From contig CM051459.1 of the NCBI GenBank assembly GCA_028095005.1, positions 312,792,513 through 312,856,512 of the forward strand: a stretch of 64,000 bases of DNA, given 5' to 3'. Under the pieces are notes generated by a model. The model saw only the letters and a list, made by a program, of their open reading frames with translations, was not told the origin of the DNA and made no database searches. The DNA comes from Rhynchospora pubera. Lineage: Eukaryota > Streptophyta > Magnoliopsida > Poales > Cyperaceae. A program made the translations under genes and the position numbers. Shown one piece after another: positions 1 through 10,640 of the stretch. Each line of letters begins with the position of its first letter. Position 1 is the first letter of the stretch.

Positions 1-441
1 TTTATTTTTAGGGCATGAAATATGATTTTTTTTTTAAAAAAAATCCAAGTTTCTGATCCAAGTCACCCGATTTTTTCCGAGTCATCCGATTCGATTCCTA
101 TGACCAACAGTCCGATTCCGATTTCGAGTTTGAGAACCATGATTTCGAGTCATCTGGGCTGGATGCAAGAGCAGCGGCCATAGTGATGAGAACCGTTAGG
201 AACACGGTCGATACAGGACAGACAGTAAACATGGTGCGTTTGGTACAAATAAAAAACATAAATCCTATTTCTGGGACTAGGTGATGGATTATGCACATTT
301 AGTAAACATGCATTGACAATACACTACTGGAAATGGTAAGAAGGTCAAGTTTTGGATGGATAATTGGAATCATCAACGGTAATATAAAATATTTGTTTGA
401 TTTTTCAATGACAATAAGCATCGTCGTACAACGCTATGTGG
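1..441. other. AT-rich intergenic stretch, no gene recognised
   Basis: No coding pattern, RNA gene or clear repeat was recognised. Short direct repeats of a CCGATTC-like word occur at about 60-125. The only open frame (98-298, minus) has no recognisable motif and is probably chance. Confidence 0.4.
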
Positions 442-1011
442 TGTTAGGAAACGTTGCAGAAAAAATTAGACTATTTTGGAGCAGTTGACACCCTCTATAT
501 ATACCAGCCCTTTGGAACTGATTTGACACTTTTGAAACCTTGCAAAAATTATTTCTTTGAGATCCAAACAGCTAAATCTTGTTCTTGAGCATTTACTTTG
601 AAAAATCATTGAGATTAAAATGGCTCAATCAAGCCCATAGGTTCTATTAGCCAAATTGTTGAGTCTTAGTTGAGAGCTTCAATTCTTGTTGTGATTTTTG
701 ATTAGCCTAGAGGTTAGACCGATCCACCTCGAGTTTTTTGTAATGAACCAATTCGGTTCGATATTGTAGATCCATTCTTGGTGGAATTGAACGGAGCGCA
801 CTTTTTCGTAGTAGCAAAATCCCCGGAAACATAGACTAAGACTAGTCTTTCCTAACGGATCAGAAATTCATAATCACATCGCTTTCAATCTCTCTTTCTC
901 TCTTTATTATTTACATTACTTATGCTTGTGTGCTTACTTGTGTCCAAACCGCTTTAGAACTTGAAATTGTGCCTATTAAATCCCCCTCTAGGCCTCTAAT
1001 TACGTACAACA
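442..1011 (+). repeat. Candidate Copia-type LTR, possibly solo
   Basis: The segment begins TGTTAGGAA and ends TACAACA, giving TG...CA ends. It has a TATA-like run at about 494-503 and a pyrimidine-rich tail with CCCCCTCTAGG close to the 3' end, a layout common in plant Copia LTRs. No primer-binding site follows, so it is not a 5' LTR of a complete element. The flanks (TGTGG and CAGTC) show no matching target duplication. It could therefore be a diverged solo LTR or an edge of a deleted element. The call rests on LTR appearance only. Confidence 0.35.
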
Positions 1012-1149
1012 CAGTCAACAAGTATTCTAAAACAATGTGTTACTATATGAAAATTTTGTTTTATTAGTAACTTTGTTTTATCATCACATGCAAAAAGAAA
1101 GCATTCAAAAATTAGACTGCAATCTGTAAGAGCAAGGAGAAAACCAACA

Positions 1150-1243
1150 TAAAATGAAGTTTATATGGCTCCATTTGGATGGCTTCTTCCCGGAATAAGG
1201 AATAAGGAATAACCATTTTTTATCAATAAATTTATTCACGGCC
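1150..1243. mobile_element. Tourist-like MITE fragment in the last GDSL exon
   Basis: The words CCATTTGGAT, repeated GGAATAAG and ATTCACGGCCGGGCC resemble the ends and interior of the better-preserved Tourist-like element at 11448-11678. Read on the minus strand, the coding sequence of GDSL exon 5 runs normally to about 1243 and then enters this segment, so it most likely inserted into the exon. The exact ends and a target duplication could not be fixed. Confidence 0.45.
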
Positions 1244-1789
1244 GGGCCAATTGAATTCAAGACTGGTTCCACAGCAAACAACTAGTGGTTTGGATGTAAA
1301 TCCTGAACCCAAAAAATTAGAATGCATGAGAGAGTTCTCACCTTTTTTTGAGGGAATATGACAAGAATTGTTGAATCTATAACTTACCATAACGTTGTGG
1401 AAACCTTATAAAGTCAATAATAGGTTTGTAAATTCTGCGTATACGATCTTTGCATCACGATACTTGATCCGAAGTTTTTTTATCGCCTCAAGTAGAAGGG
1501 AGTTATGATGTCTAGATAGTCTGTTGTATTTTTGGATGCATCCAGTGCTAGGATCATAAGAAGAGTGACCTTTGCTTTTCCCATTAATTATCAAATATTT
1601 CGGTAGACAACCGATTGGAATATTCCCTGCCACTACCACTGTCTTTGCACCTTGATCAATAAGTTCCTATTGGAAGATTAAGAATTGATACATATAAATA
1701 AATTTTATACAATTATCTTGACTACCTAAAAATATAATTTGCACATACATTCAATGAGAAAATAAGAGTTTGGATACGACCAAGCTGAA

Positions 1790-2105
1790 TTTGACAGATC
1801 GCTCCATCAAATTGATTTAGATATTGAATTCAAGCTCAAATGATCAATGCAAACCGTGCTCAATGTGTTTCTCATATTGAAATATCATTGTGGACCAAAT
1901 TTTTTAGTTTTTCTGAATTTGTAAAAAAATTTATTATTGTAAGGTTCAAAACTAATTAGATTGAATATTTCCTAAAACACAAAAAGTAGTAAAAATTTTC
2001 AAAGCAAAAATATAAATTTGGTCAGGATGGAGATTTTAATATGAAGTTAAAATGGAACAGTTCGAATCGGTCATTTGATGTTTTCAATTTGAGATAACAT
2101 TGGAT
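1790..2105. mobile_element. Hairpin MITE relic in GDSL intron 3
   Basis: The two halves are imperfect inverted copies. The left half has a CTCATATTGAAATATCATTG-like core and ACCAAATTTTTTAG. The right half has the complementary AAATTTGGTC, GGAGATTTTAATATG and TTCGAATCGGTCATTTGA. The same inner words recur in the elements of intron 1, so this is a diverged member of that family. The terminal repeats are too eroded to fix the ends. Confidence 0.5.
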
Positions 2106-2683
2106 TTAACATAACCCTCCAATCATACCAATTTGATTCTAGAATTTCTCAAAAAATAGTGCTTATCATTTTCAATTTTTGTCAACTTTATGTTGTTTAT
2201 AAGAACCTTGATTGTTCGTGCGATTGTCTGAATAATTGCTGAAGAATAAGACATCATTCGTTCCACACTTAAAGAACTAGGCATGATAAAGTAGTCGTTC
2301 CCTTGAATTTGTCCAAGAATGAAGAGAGATCTACCAAAATAATCTCTACATTCTGCACTACAATGATATTGCCAGTTAGTCCAGTAATATTTACATACAA
2401 GTATATATAGATTCATTGTATTACATGCATATGCCATACAGATAGAGAAAGCCATTTGTCACAAACCCTTAGGTGTTTGGCATAGCGAAGGCTTCAACTC
2501 TTCAAACCCTTAGATGGAATTTTGCTTGTTGTAATATTGTGTTGCTTGAAGAATGTATCATCAAGAGCAGTTGCACCTACTACAGCAAAGTTTGCTCCTT
2601 GTCGAAAGCTTTCATTTTTGCCTAAGTACGGTTTGAGATATGGCAAGCCAAACTCCTCCGCTGTATAGAAGAAAAAACAATTG

Positions 2684-2688
<5 letters not shown>

Positions 2689-2730
<42 letters not shown>
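2689..2730. repeat. (TA)n microsatellite
   Basis: About 42 bases of uninterrupted TA directly abut the hairpin element that starts at 2731. It probably represents the preferred TA-rich target of that element. Confidence 0.9.
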
Positions 2731-2733
<3 letters not shown>

Positions 2734-3131
2734 TTTAGCTACGGTGAGTCGCGACTTACGGACCCTCCGGTGATTCGCGACCAAAACTCCTAGATCTAGA
2801 TCAAAATGACCGATCCAAACCGTCAAATATGATCTCCCTATTGAAATCTCCATGTAGACCGAATTTTTTATTTTTTCGAAATTTTTAAGTATTTTTTTGA
2901 AATTTTAGAAAATCGTTAATCTAATTGGTTCTGAACCATTCAAAAACATCAGTTTTGAAAAATCCGAAAAAAATACTTAAAAATTTCGGAAAAATAAAAA
3001 ATTTGGTTTGCACGGAGATTTCAATAGAGAGATCATATTGGACGGTTTGGATCGGTCATTTTGATCTAGATCTAGGAGTTTTGGTCGCGACTCACCGGAG
3101 AGTCCGTGAGTCGCGACTCACCGTAGCTAAA

Positions 3132-3134
<3 letters not shown>
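2731..3134. mobile_element. Hairpin MITE, about 404 bp, in GDSL intron 1
   Basis: The terminal inverted repeat starts GAGTTTAGCTACGGTGAGTC on the left and reads the same on the opposite strand at the right end. Pairing continues inward for most of each half (AGGAGTTTTGGTCGCGA, TGATCTAGATC, GGTTTGGATCGGTCATTTT). No coding capacity is seen. It is flanked by a TA microsatellite on the left and CT/TA microsatellite on the right, so a short target duplication cannot be recognised. A non-autonomous DNA transposon is the likely class; the superfamily is not determined. Confidence 0.75.

Positions 3135-3197
<63 letters not shown>
3132..3197. repeat. (CT)n then (TA)n compound microsatellite
   Basis: About 23 bases of CT are followed by about 43 bases of TA, right after the hairpin element that ends at 3134. 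Confidence 0.88.
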
Positions 3198-3200
<3 letters not shown>

Positions 3201-3389
3201 GTATATTTGCCTATATATATGTATAAGAAGAAAAAAAAAGAATTAAGCCGTTTAGATCAATCATTAAAAATTCAATTTTTAAATATGTGCCTAAACTTGC
3301 GGGTTACATTGCAAAATATCCAACCATATTACTATATATATATGTGTATGTTCCAACATTTTTGTGAAATTAATGGGTAGTTTTTACTT

Positions 3390-3700
3390 CGGATTTCCAT
3401 CAAAATTCCAGATCCAAACAAGTGATCAAAACAGTTTGATTTATTTTTTTCTCATTGAAATATTGTCAGAACTAGAAACTCTCCAATTTATTTTTACTAA
3501 CTTCACTGATTTGAAGAAAAAACCATATTATTGAAGAATTATAAACTCTCCAATTTGTAAATAATAAATATATAGTAAAAAAATCAGAACAAAATGACAA
3601 TTTGATTTCTGATTGGATTTTAATGCGAAGACCAAATTGAGTGGTTTAGATTAAACATTTGAACTTCATATTTCGAGTAACGAATTGAAATAAAATAAAT
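3390..3700. mobile_element. Diverged hairpin MITE relic in GDSL intron 1
   Basis: It shares the inner layout of the neighbouring hairpins. The left half has CAGATCCAAACAAGTGATC and TCATTGAAATATTGTC. The right half has GATTTTAATGCGAAGACC and TTGAGTGGTTTAGATTAAAC in inverted sense. The terminal repeats are not clear. Confidence 0.4.
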
Positions 3701-3960
3701 TGTTAAAGTTTCTATGTCCTCCGCTTAAAATTTTGAGTAACTTCACATTTTGAAATTCATATTTCGAGTAACTTCACATTGAACTTCATATTTGGATTAA
3801 ACATTTAAACATTTGAACTAAAATTTTAATTTGTTAAAGTTTTTATATGTTTTTTTCTGATTTTGTTAAATCATTGTTAATGGAAAATTACATACTCTAA
3901 TTAAAATATAAGAAAAAAAGTAAGGTTTCGACACCAACAACGATTAAAGATCCAAATGTT

Positions 3961-4331
3961 TAAGTATACTTCAGTATACGGATCAAACGCGTATGCTAGA
4001 TTCGTTTCTTAAAATTTAAAATTCAAACAGTCGATCCAAACAGTTCAAGTTGTTCTCCATGTAAAAATATCCTTCAAGTCCAAATTTTTTATTTTTTCGA
4101 ATATTTTTGCTATATATTATGCTATTTTCAAATTGAAGGGTCAGAAATACTCCTTTACAACTTTTAAAATAGCATAATATATAGCAAAAAAAATTGAAAA
4201 ATATAAATTTTGGTTTCCTAAGAGATTTCAATATGGAGAATAATTTGAATGGTTCGGATCGACTGTATGCATTTTAGATTTTGAAAAACGACTCCAGAAT
4301 ACGGACTATCTGTATGCTGAAGTATACTTTA
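3961..4331. mobile_element. Hairpin MITE with AAGTATACTTCAG ends
   Basis: The left end AAGTATACTTCAGTATACGG is matched in inverted form near 4310-4330. The inner halves contain the family words CGATCCAAACAG, TTCTCCATGTAAAAATATCC and, on the other side, GGAGAATAATTTGAATGG and TTCGGATCGACTG. It is non-coding. Confidence 0.65.
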
Positions 4332-4344
4332 GTCAATCTCTCTC

Positions 4345-4386
<42 letters not shown>

Positions 4387-4389
4387 ATT

Positions 4390-4410
4390 TCTATTGTGAA
4401 CCATGATTTT

Positions 4411-4445
<35 letters not shown>

Positions 4446-4587
4446 TTTCAACAATTGTAAAATTTTATTTTCTATGAGATTTCAATATATAGATTGGGTT
4501 GGTTAAATTAGATTGACAATTTGTGGAACCATCGACTAAAACGGTCATAGTGCACGAAACCTTATGCGCATCATGGTTCACAATAGA
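4390..4587. mobile_element. Short hairpin MITE with TCTATTGTGAACCATGAT ends
   Basis: An 18-base terminal inverted repeat occurs at 4390-4407 and 4570-4587. The interior contains AGATTTCAATAT as in the other members and an internal TA/GA microsatellite. TA-rich sequence lies on both sides. Confidence 0.65.
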
Positions 4588-4589
4588 TT

Positions 4590-4591
<2 letters not shown>

Positions 4592-4646
<55 letters not shown>
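4592..4646. repeat. (TA)n microsatellite
   Basis: About 55 bases of TA lie between two hairpin elements. Confidence 0.9.
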
Positions 4647-4649
<3 letters not shown>

Positions 4650-4650
4650 A

Positions 4651-5053
4651 TGTAGACTAAAATCAGTCATGACTGACGAATGAGACCGTCAGCTACGATT
4701 AAATCTTGATTTTCGAGATTCTAGCAGTCGATCCGAGCTGTTCAATGTGTCATCCATCTTGAAATCTCGTTAGAGACCCACATTTTACATTTTTCTGAAA
4801 TTATTTAGTATGTTTTTGGTAGTTTAAAATTCTTCATCTAAACAGTTATGGACCGTTCAATAACAACGATTTTTTAAAATCTCAAAAAAATAGTAAATAA
4901 AATTCAGAAAAATGTGATATTCGATCTCCGATATAAGATTTCAATATGTAGAACACATTGGACAGTTCGAATTAGCCATCTGAACCTCAAAAATTGAGAT
5001 ATAATCGCGGCTGATGGATTCACCCGTCAGTCGTGGTTGATTTTAGTCCACCT
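4651..5053. mobile_element. Hairpin MITE, about 400 bp, in GDSL intron 1
   Basis: The ends pair as TGTAGACTAAAATCAGTCAT at the left and its diverged complement TGATTTTAGTCCACC at the right. Inner halves carry CGATCCGAGCTGTTCAATGTG and the inverted GAACACATTGGACAGTTCG. It has the same architecture as the element at 2731-3134 but different outermost bases. Confidence 0.65.
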
Positions 5054-5648
5054 CATATATCAATGCTATTATTTTGATTGAAACACAATCCTTTTGTTTG
5101 AGACATTGAGGATAACTAAAGGAGTGATAATGATAGCTTATATTTGAGATTCTATGATCATAAGGTACCGTCAAATTTAATGTCATCAAAAAGCATCGCA
5201 AATAAATTTGCAAAAAGGGCATATGCAGGAAAAAATAATCAAAATTGATGATTGGTTCTACATGTGCATGTAGTGTCATGCCTATACTAATTTGATCATA
5301 GTAAATAACATAAATGTCTATATAGATACACGTTTGTTCTGTAAATTATACTTTAAAATGTGTTTAAAAAAATACTTATAATTAAAAGAATTGAGAGATA
5401 CCGAGAAAATCCACAATCAATCTACCATCACAGAACCTATTGGAGGGTCGGCGGAAGAAAGTCATTCCATAAGGCAAGTTGTCGGTGTATGAAGACCATG
5501 AGCGCTTCTTAGCCAGCACATTTGCGTTACCGGTGTCAGTGCAAGAATCACCGAAACTAAATATGGAGTTGAATTTATGAGATGGAGTTGGTTGAATTGG
5601 CTCCAGAAACAAAAGCAAGGAAAGGATGATAAGAGTCGTGCGCTTCAT

Positions 5649-6202
5649 TTGTAGCAGTAGTGCGGATTAGATATGAACTTCAAAAGAATGGATATAAATT
5701 ATGGGATCAACGATATAATGGAATGAGTAGAGACTCTATATTTAAAAACATTTTAATTTTAGTCGCGCTCACCGAACAAGAATGCTCTATTTATAGGATT
5801 AATAGAGTGGTCAATCGTTAATGACAATTGTAATAAGAGAGAGAACCTATGGGTGTTTGAATAGGTCCATGAATTAACACAGGCTCAACGAGATAATATA
5901 TTTGAATTATACAATCGTAACCTTATCACAATAAGATTTCATATTTTATTTTCATATTTCATTTTTCAACATAATTCACATTCGATCGTAGATATGATTC
6001 GTTACTAAGATCGCCTACAAAGAAATTAATAAAGCATAGCATCCTTTGATTTGTGATTTGTGATTGTATAAAGAAAGGCATGCAACACAACATTCAGATT
6101 TGAGATGGTGTTAACCAGTAGGGCAATGACAGATTGTCAGTGCAGCTCTTGAAAAATGACCAGAAATGACGGTCCTAAGGAGTCGAGACAAGTCTGGAAA
6201 AA
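5649..6202. other. Non-coding stretch upstream of the GDSL pseudogene
   Basis: This lies 5' of the minus-strand pseudogene start and would hold its promoter. No gene, TATA box placed with confidence, or repeat was recognised. The 5' edge of the LINE fragment lies near its right end. Confidence 0.35.
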
Positions 6203-7456
6203 GTGACTAGGAGTTTCCAAGATGGTCTTATTGAAAAGCACCACTTTATTTATTTTCAAGAAATTAAGTGGGATTCGGCCACTGATGGCTTAGTTAGAGA
6301 AGCTTGTGGGTCCAAGTTAAAGAGTTTTCTTACTGTTGATGCTGATAGAACTAAAGGAGGCATTCTAATTACTTGGGACCCAATCTTTGCTACCTACACT
6401 ACAAGAGAGATGGTCTATTGCTAGATTTGCTAAAATTTTTAGATAGATTTTTTTTTGTTAGTGTTGGACTTTGTTCTATTGCTAGATTTAATTGATGCAC
6501 TAAAGTCTAGCAATTTTTAGCAAGACTTAATTTTCTGTTAATAGGTACTAAAAAATCTGGCAATTTATTTTTGATAGACTTTTGAACCTTGCAATGTTTA
6601 ATGTAGCAATTTTTTGCTATATTAATTTATGGTGTAGCAAAAAATTGCTACATTAAACATTGCAAGATTCAAAAGTCTATCAAAAATAAATTGCTAGATT
6701 TTTTAGTATCTATTAATTGAAAATTAAGTCTTGCTAAAAAATTTCTAGACTTTAGTGCATCAATTAAATCTAGCAATAGAACAAAATCTAACACTAATAA
6801 AAAAAGTCTATCTAAAAATTTTAACAAATCTAGCAATAGACCATCTCTCTTGTAGTGACTGCCTCTCTTACCACTAAGCATGTACTTTGGACTTCTCTTT
6901 CAATAGAGATGGCTCTCCTTTCAAGCTCACCACTGTTTACATCTACTGACTCAGGGAGGTCACAATTTCTTTTTTCTTTAAATCTCTTTGCTCCAGGTTT
7001 GAAAACTTTTGTCCTTAAATACCTGAATTTCATGACTTGGTACTGAATGCTTGGTTCTCTCTTGGTACAGCTAATACTCCTCAACTCTTTAATGATAAAC
7101 TTTCTTTTCTCACTAAGGAAATTAGACTTTGGGCTAAGGGTAGAATTTCCAAAGTAAGGGAGCAGTCTTGTGTAATTAGGAATTTTCAGTTGAGATGTGA
7201 TAGAGTAATGAAGGTTAGATCTTTGACTCTACTAAAAAAGTTACTCAAGTGCATGTTAAAGAGAAGATTTACAGAGATTGCTGCTACTGAAGAAGTTATA
7301 TGGAAGCAAAGGTCTTCTTTCAAATGGAGATTGGAAGGGAATCAAAATACTATTTTCTTTTATTTCAAGGCTTCTAATTACAAAAGAAGAAACTACATTC
7401 AGACAATTCAAATAGACGGAGCTGTTGTTTCTGATAAAAAAAAACTAAGGGACTAG
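6203..7456 (+). pseudogene. LINE endonuclease and linker remnant
   Basis: The left piece (6203-6396) has FIYFQEIKWDSA and GGILITWDP, typical of the endonuclease N-terminal third. After the inserted MITE the frame resumes with TASLTTKHVLWTSLS at about 6858. The middle of the endonuclease appears deleted. The last part (7037-7456) is the linker before reverse transcriptase, with FNDKLSFLTKEIRLWAKGR and WKQRSSFKWRLEGNQNTIFF, a well-known LINE signature. Stops and frame changes separate the pieces. Confidence 0.75.
6397..6857. mobile_element. CACTA-ended hairpin MITE inside the LINE
   Basis: This 461-bp element begins CACTACAAGAGAGATGGTC and ends with its inverted copy finishing CTTGTAGTG. Nearly the whole length pairs with itself around a centre near 6627. 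CACTACAAGA is the hallmark terminus of En/Spm (CACTA) transposons, which make 3-bp target duplications. The flanking triplets here (CTA and ACT) do not match cleanly. No transposase is present, so it is a non-autonomous derivative. It split the LINE endonuclease frame and is therefore younger than the LINE. Confidence 0.82.
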
Positions 7457-7590
7457 CTTCCTTTAACTTTTTTTGTAGTTTGATGGGCTCCACCTCCTCC
7501 AATGCTACAAATTTTGAATTGGATTGCCTTTACTCTACTCCTTCTGACACTGACTTCTCTACTTTGATTGCTCCAATTTGAAAGAAGTGT

Positions 7591-8400
7591 GTGAAGTTAT
7601 TTCTTCCGGGCCATCAAATAAATCTCCAGGTCCTGATGGCTTTATTGGTGATTTCTTCAAAGCTTTTTAACGAAGAATTAGCTCCTGAGATCACTTCTAC
7701 TCTCAATGTTGCCATGCATTCCTCCACTCTTCATCCTCAAAATTCTTTAATCGTTGCTCTCATACCTAAATCTGAGCATCATACTTCCACAGCTGATTTT
7801 AGGCCTATCAGCATCATTCATTCCTTGTAGAGAATCTTCTCCAAGATTTTAACTCTTAGATTGACTCCCTTCATCTCTTCCCTCATTTCTAACAATCAGA
7901 CTGGTTTCATGCAAGGAAGGGCCATCTCAGAGAACTTTCTTTATGCTCAAGAGATCATACATCATTGCTCCAAAAACCAAAACTCCTCTTGCTATCTTTA
8001 AAGCTGATATACACAAAGCTTTTGACACCATTAGTTGGAGCTTCATAGCTAGAGTTTTATCAGCTTTAGGGTTTCAGCAACCTTTCATCTCAATCGTTTT
8101 AGGTTGTATTCTTCTAGGTGCTTCCAGAGTGTTGTCAATGGAATTGCTGGCAAACCAATAGTCTTGAGAAGAGGTGTGCGCCAAGGAGATCCGCTTTCTT
8201 CTTATCTCTTCATAATAGCTTTTGATTTCCTCTCGAGATAGGTGGCAAAACTGAACTGTTTGGGTGTCATTCTTGTGCCCCTGTACAATATGTTTTCTTC
8301 CTTATTCCATGCTGATGATGCTATCTTTTTCTTCAAGCCAACTGTTCAACAAGCCACTTTCATTAAAATTATGTTTCAAGTTTTTGGCAGTTGTTCTGGG
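7591..8400 (+). pseudogene. LINE reverse transcriptase, broken
   Basis: Conserved blocks run through several frames: ALIPK...DFRPISIIHS (7765-7827), NQTGFMQGRAISENFLYAQEII (about 7895-7960), KADIHKAFDTISW (8002-8040, with a catalytic Asp), RRGVRQGDPLSSYLF (about 8168-8212) and the HADD box (about 8307-8320, the usual FADD/YADD site). At least three stops or frame changes separate them, for example TAG at 7828-7830. Confidence 0.82.
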
Positions 8401-9605
8401 CTAAATTTAAACTCAGACAAATCAGACTTGCTAACACTTTTCTGCCAAGCTGATATTTCTCAATCCTTATCTACTATTCTGAACTGTAGAAATGCAACTT
8501 TTTCTCTAACCTATTTGGGTCTACCTCTCTCTGACAAGCCTCTGGTGAGAGCTGACTATCAACAACTGATCTCTAGATTTCAACTCAAACTTCTAGGCTG
8601 GTCTTCATCTCTACTCTCTATTGCTGGTTATCAATGCTTGTCTTTCTTCTTTGCCAACCTACTTCATGACCGTCTTCAAGCTTCCTGCTTGGTTGATCAA
8701 AAAGTTAGATTCTTTGAGAAGAATTTTCTCTGGCATGGGGTCCATTCTGATAAAAGGAAATTAGTCATGATTTCCTGGAACTCTGTTATCAAACCAAAAA
8801 GAGTTGGGGGACTTGGAGTTTTAGATCTGAAAACATTCAATGAGGCCTTGCTAGCTAAATGGTTATGGAAATGGTCATCTCCAATTTCTTCTCTTTGGAA
8901 ATCTTTGGTCTCCACACTTCAATCTTCTTCTCTTTCTCTATATCCTTATAACAGTAAAATCTCTTCAAACCTCAAACTTTTAACACACTACTTGGATGTA
9001 AGTTTGACTTTTCAACCTTCAGTGGGCAAATGCATTTTGTTCTGGAAGCACAACTGGACTTCACAGATTCTACAATATTTTTTTCCTGAGCTCTTCTCTT
9101 TTGCTATTGATAAGTTCATCTCTATTCATCAGTTTAGAGTCAGCTTTAATGCCACAGCTCCTCTTTTTTCACCTCTGCTCTACACCTCAGTTATTGCTTT
9201 GGACCAACTCTCCTCTCTACTATTGCTAGTGACTCCTTTACTAAATGGCTTGCTAGATACTGAAACTGATGGGGTTCTTTGGAAGTTGGAGAATAATACA
9301 TGACTTTACTCCACAAGCTCACTCTACAAACTCATTACCTGCCACCCTTGCCATTTTCACCTCTTTCATCTATTTGGAAGCTCAGGGTCCCACCAAGGTT
9401 CAAAATTTTTCTCTGGCTTATATTTCAGAATAAAATTGCAACTTTGGACAATCTACAAAGGAGGGGTTGGAATTTACCAAATAGATGTGTCCTTTGTTGT
9501 TGTCAAAGTGAATCAGTTCATCATCTCTTCAATTCATGTCTCTTCTTCAAATCCTTAAGGGATATGTTGTTGAATTGTCAAGATGTGAGCATCAGATTTT
9601 TTTGA
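8401..9605 (+). pseudogene. LINE C-terminal part with zf-RVT domain
   Basis: After the active-site block come GLNLNSDKSDLLTL, YLGLPLSDKP and GGLGVLDLKTFNEALLAKWLW, all standard in plant LINE polyproteins. A frame change near 9300 leads into the zf-RVT domain with WKLRVPPRFKIFLWL, RCVLCCCQSESVHHLFNSC (9486-9542). The Cys and His ligands are present although the reading frame is broken upstream. Confidence 0.8.
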
Positions 9606-9968
9606 TTCTGCAACTCCATTACTTCACACTGCCATTCTACAAAATTCTACAATATCTGCTACTATCAGGGACTTATTTGCAATTATGTTTTTTGTAACAT
9701 AGAGGGAGAGATGCTGTAGAATTTTCCGAGATATTGCCAAGCAACCCTCTGATCTTCTTGCAGAAGTCCTCTTGGAATGAAAGTTCTTTGCAAAATAATC
9801 CTTCTTTCTCCTTTTCATGTATATCTTCCCTGGACCCCTTTGGTGTACCTTTTTAATTTCCTTTCTTTTTACTTTACTTTCCTTTCTTACTAAACTTTTT
9901 GTAAAAACTTTTATTATTAATTCAATTTAAGGCAGGGCCTTGACCCTTGTTTTTCTTCAAAAAAAAGG

Positions 9969-10340
9969 TGGTATTACTGTTGACCACTAAAATTTTTCAA
10001 AAGATGCTCAAATCGATGGAAATGCGACAAAATGACACAACGTTCATAAAATTATTAAAAATATTTCAATGGTCTAAAAAAATTTAGCATTATTGAATTC
10101 TTTGTAATTTTCTGAGCATATCCATGAAATTTTATGCAAAAATGATTTTGGGAACATCTTCAAATAATTAAAACAAGAAATCATTTATTGCTGAAATTCG
10201 ATAAATGGACCTGTCCATTTTCTAAAGTAATGGAGAGGAAACAAATTCGGAAATGGCTGAAGCAGCGTGAAGAAGAGGCTCTTGGGCTGTGCATTTTAAT
10301 TTGAAAAGAAGGGGGTTATGATAACTATCTCCAGAACCGC
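9969..10340. other. AT-rich stretch, nothing recognised
   Basis: No coding pattern or clear repeat was recognised between the LINE tail and the promoter-like segment that follows. Confidence 0.4.
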
Positions 10341-10640
10341 CTCTCCCAAGTCTGGAGGCTTTTAAATACCCAGAAGTTGCATCTCAAAAAAAAAAGGAGA
10401 GAGAAAAAAAGGTGTGGTTGTTTATTTTTCCAAAAAAAAAGAGAGAAAATTCTGTAAAATAAAAAAATAGAGAGAAGGCTTAAAGAGATTGTAAGAAAGG
10501 TATATCAAGGTTTGTAATTTGTTTTATTGAAAGCAATTGCAATTGTGTTGTTAATTCATTGTCCTTTCTTTTTATTGTTTTATCTATTTGAAATATTTTC
10601 TTCTTTCTTTCTTGTGAATAAAATCTGAAATTAAGCATGA
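10341..10640 (+). promoter_or_regulatory. LTR-like promoter/leader segment, tentative
   Basis: A TATA-like TTTTAAATACCC at about 10359-10370 is followed by A-rich and GAGAG-rich leader sequence and then a T-rich stretch, which looks like the U3/R border of a plant LTR in plus orientation. No gene follows it. Together with the motif at 12595-12622 it may mark a relic LTR of another Tat-type element, but that is inference. Confidence 0.25.

Larger units (their letters stand above)
1243..5648 (-). pseudogene. GDSL esterase/lipase pseudogene, five exons
   Basis: GDSL lipases are secreted Ser-Asp-His hydrolases of plant lipids and other esters. Exons on the minus strand are: 1, 5402-5648 (start Met at 5648, hydrophobic signal peptide, block I motif FSFGDSCTDTGNA); 2, 2467-2660 (FGLPYLKPYL, GANFAVVGATAL); 3, 2207-2352 (block III GQIQGND); 4, 1388-1666 (GNIPIGCLP); 5, 1302 down to about 1243 (SKPLVVCCG). 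All introns have GT-AG ends and the phases match. Lesions seen: exon 2 is about ten residues short and changes frame, exon 4 lacks one base near 1427 so its tail (IYKPIIDFIRFPQRYG) is out of frame, and exon 5 is cut by a MITE-like segment. The C-terminal DxxH block that supplies the catalytic Asp and His was not found. Intron 1 is 2.7 kb and full of hairpin elements. It cannot make a normal enzyme unless these are assembly errors. Confidence 0.88.
6203..9968 (+). mobile_element. Degenerate L1-type LINE, 5'-truncated
   Basis: Plant L1-type LINEs encode an apurinic-type endonuclease, reverse transcriptase and a C-terminal zf-RVT domain. Here these parts appear in order on the plus strand but in several frames. 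The 3' end has the word GGCAGGGCCTTGACCCTTG followed by a short A-run at about 9959-9967, as in plant LINE tails. The 5' end is missing: the coding part starts inside the endonuclease. A CACTA-ended MITE interrupts it. No target duplication could be recognised. It cannot be autonomous. Confidence 0.85.

Noticed and set aside
2925..3380. 151-codon frame
   Set aside because: It is built from a MITE half and CT/TA microsatellite (Ser-Leu and Tyr-Ile runs).
6203..6424. Independent small gene
   Set aside because: Its sequence is the LINE endonuclease N-terminal part running into the MITE terminus.
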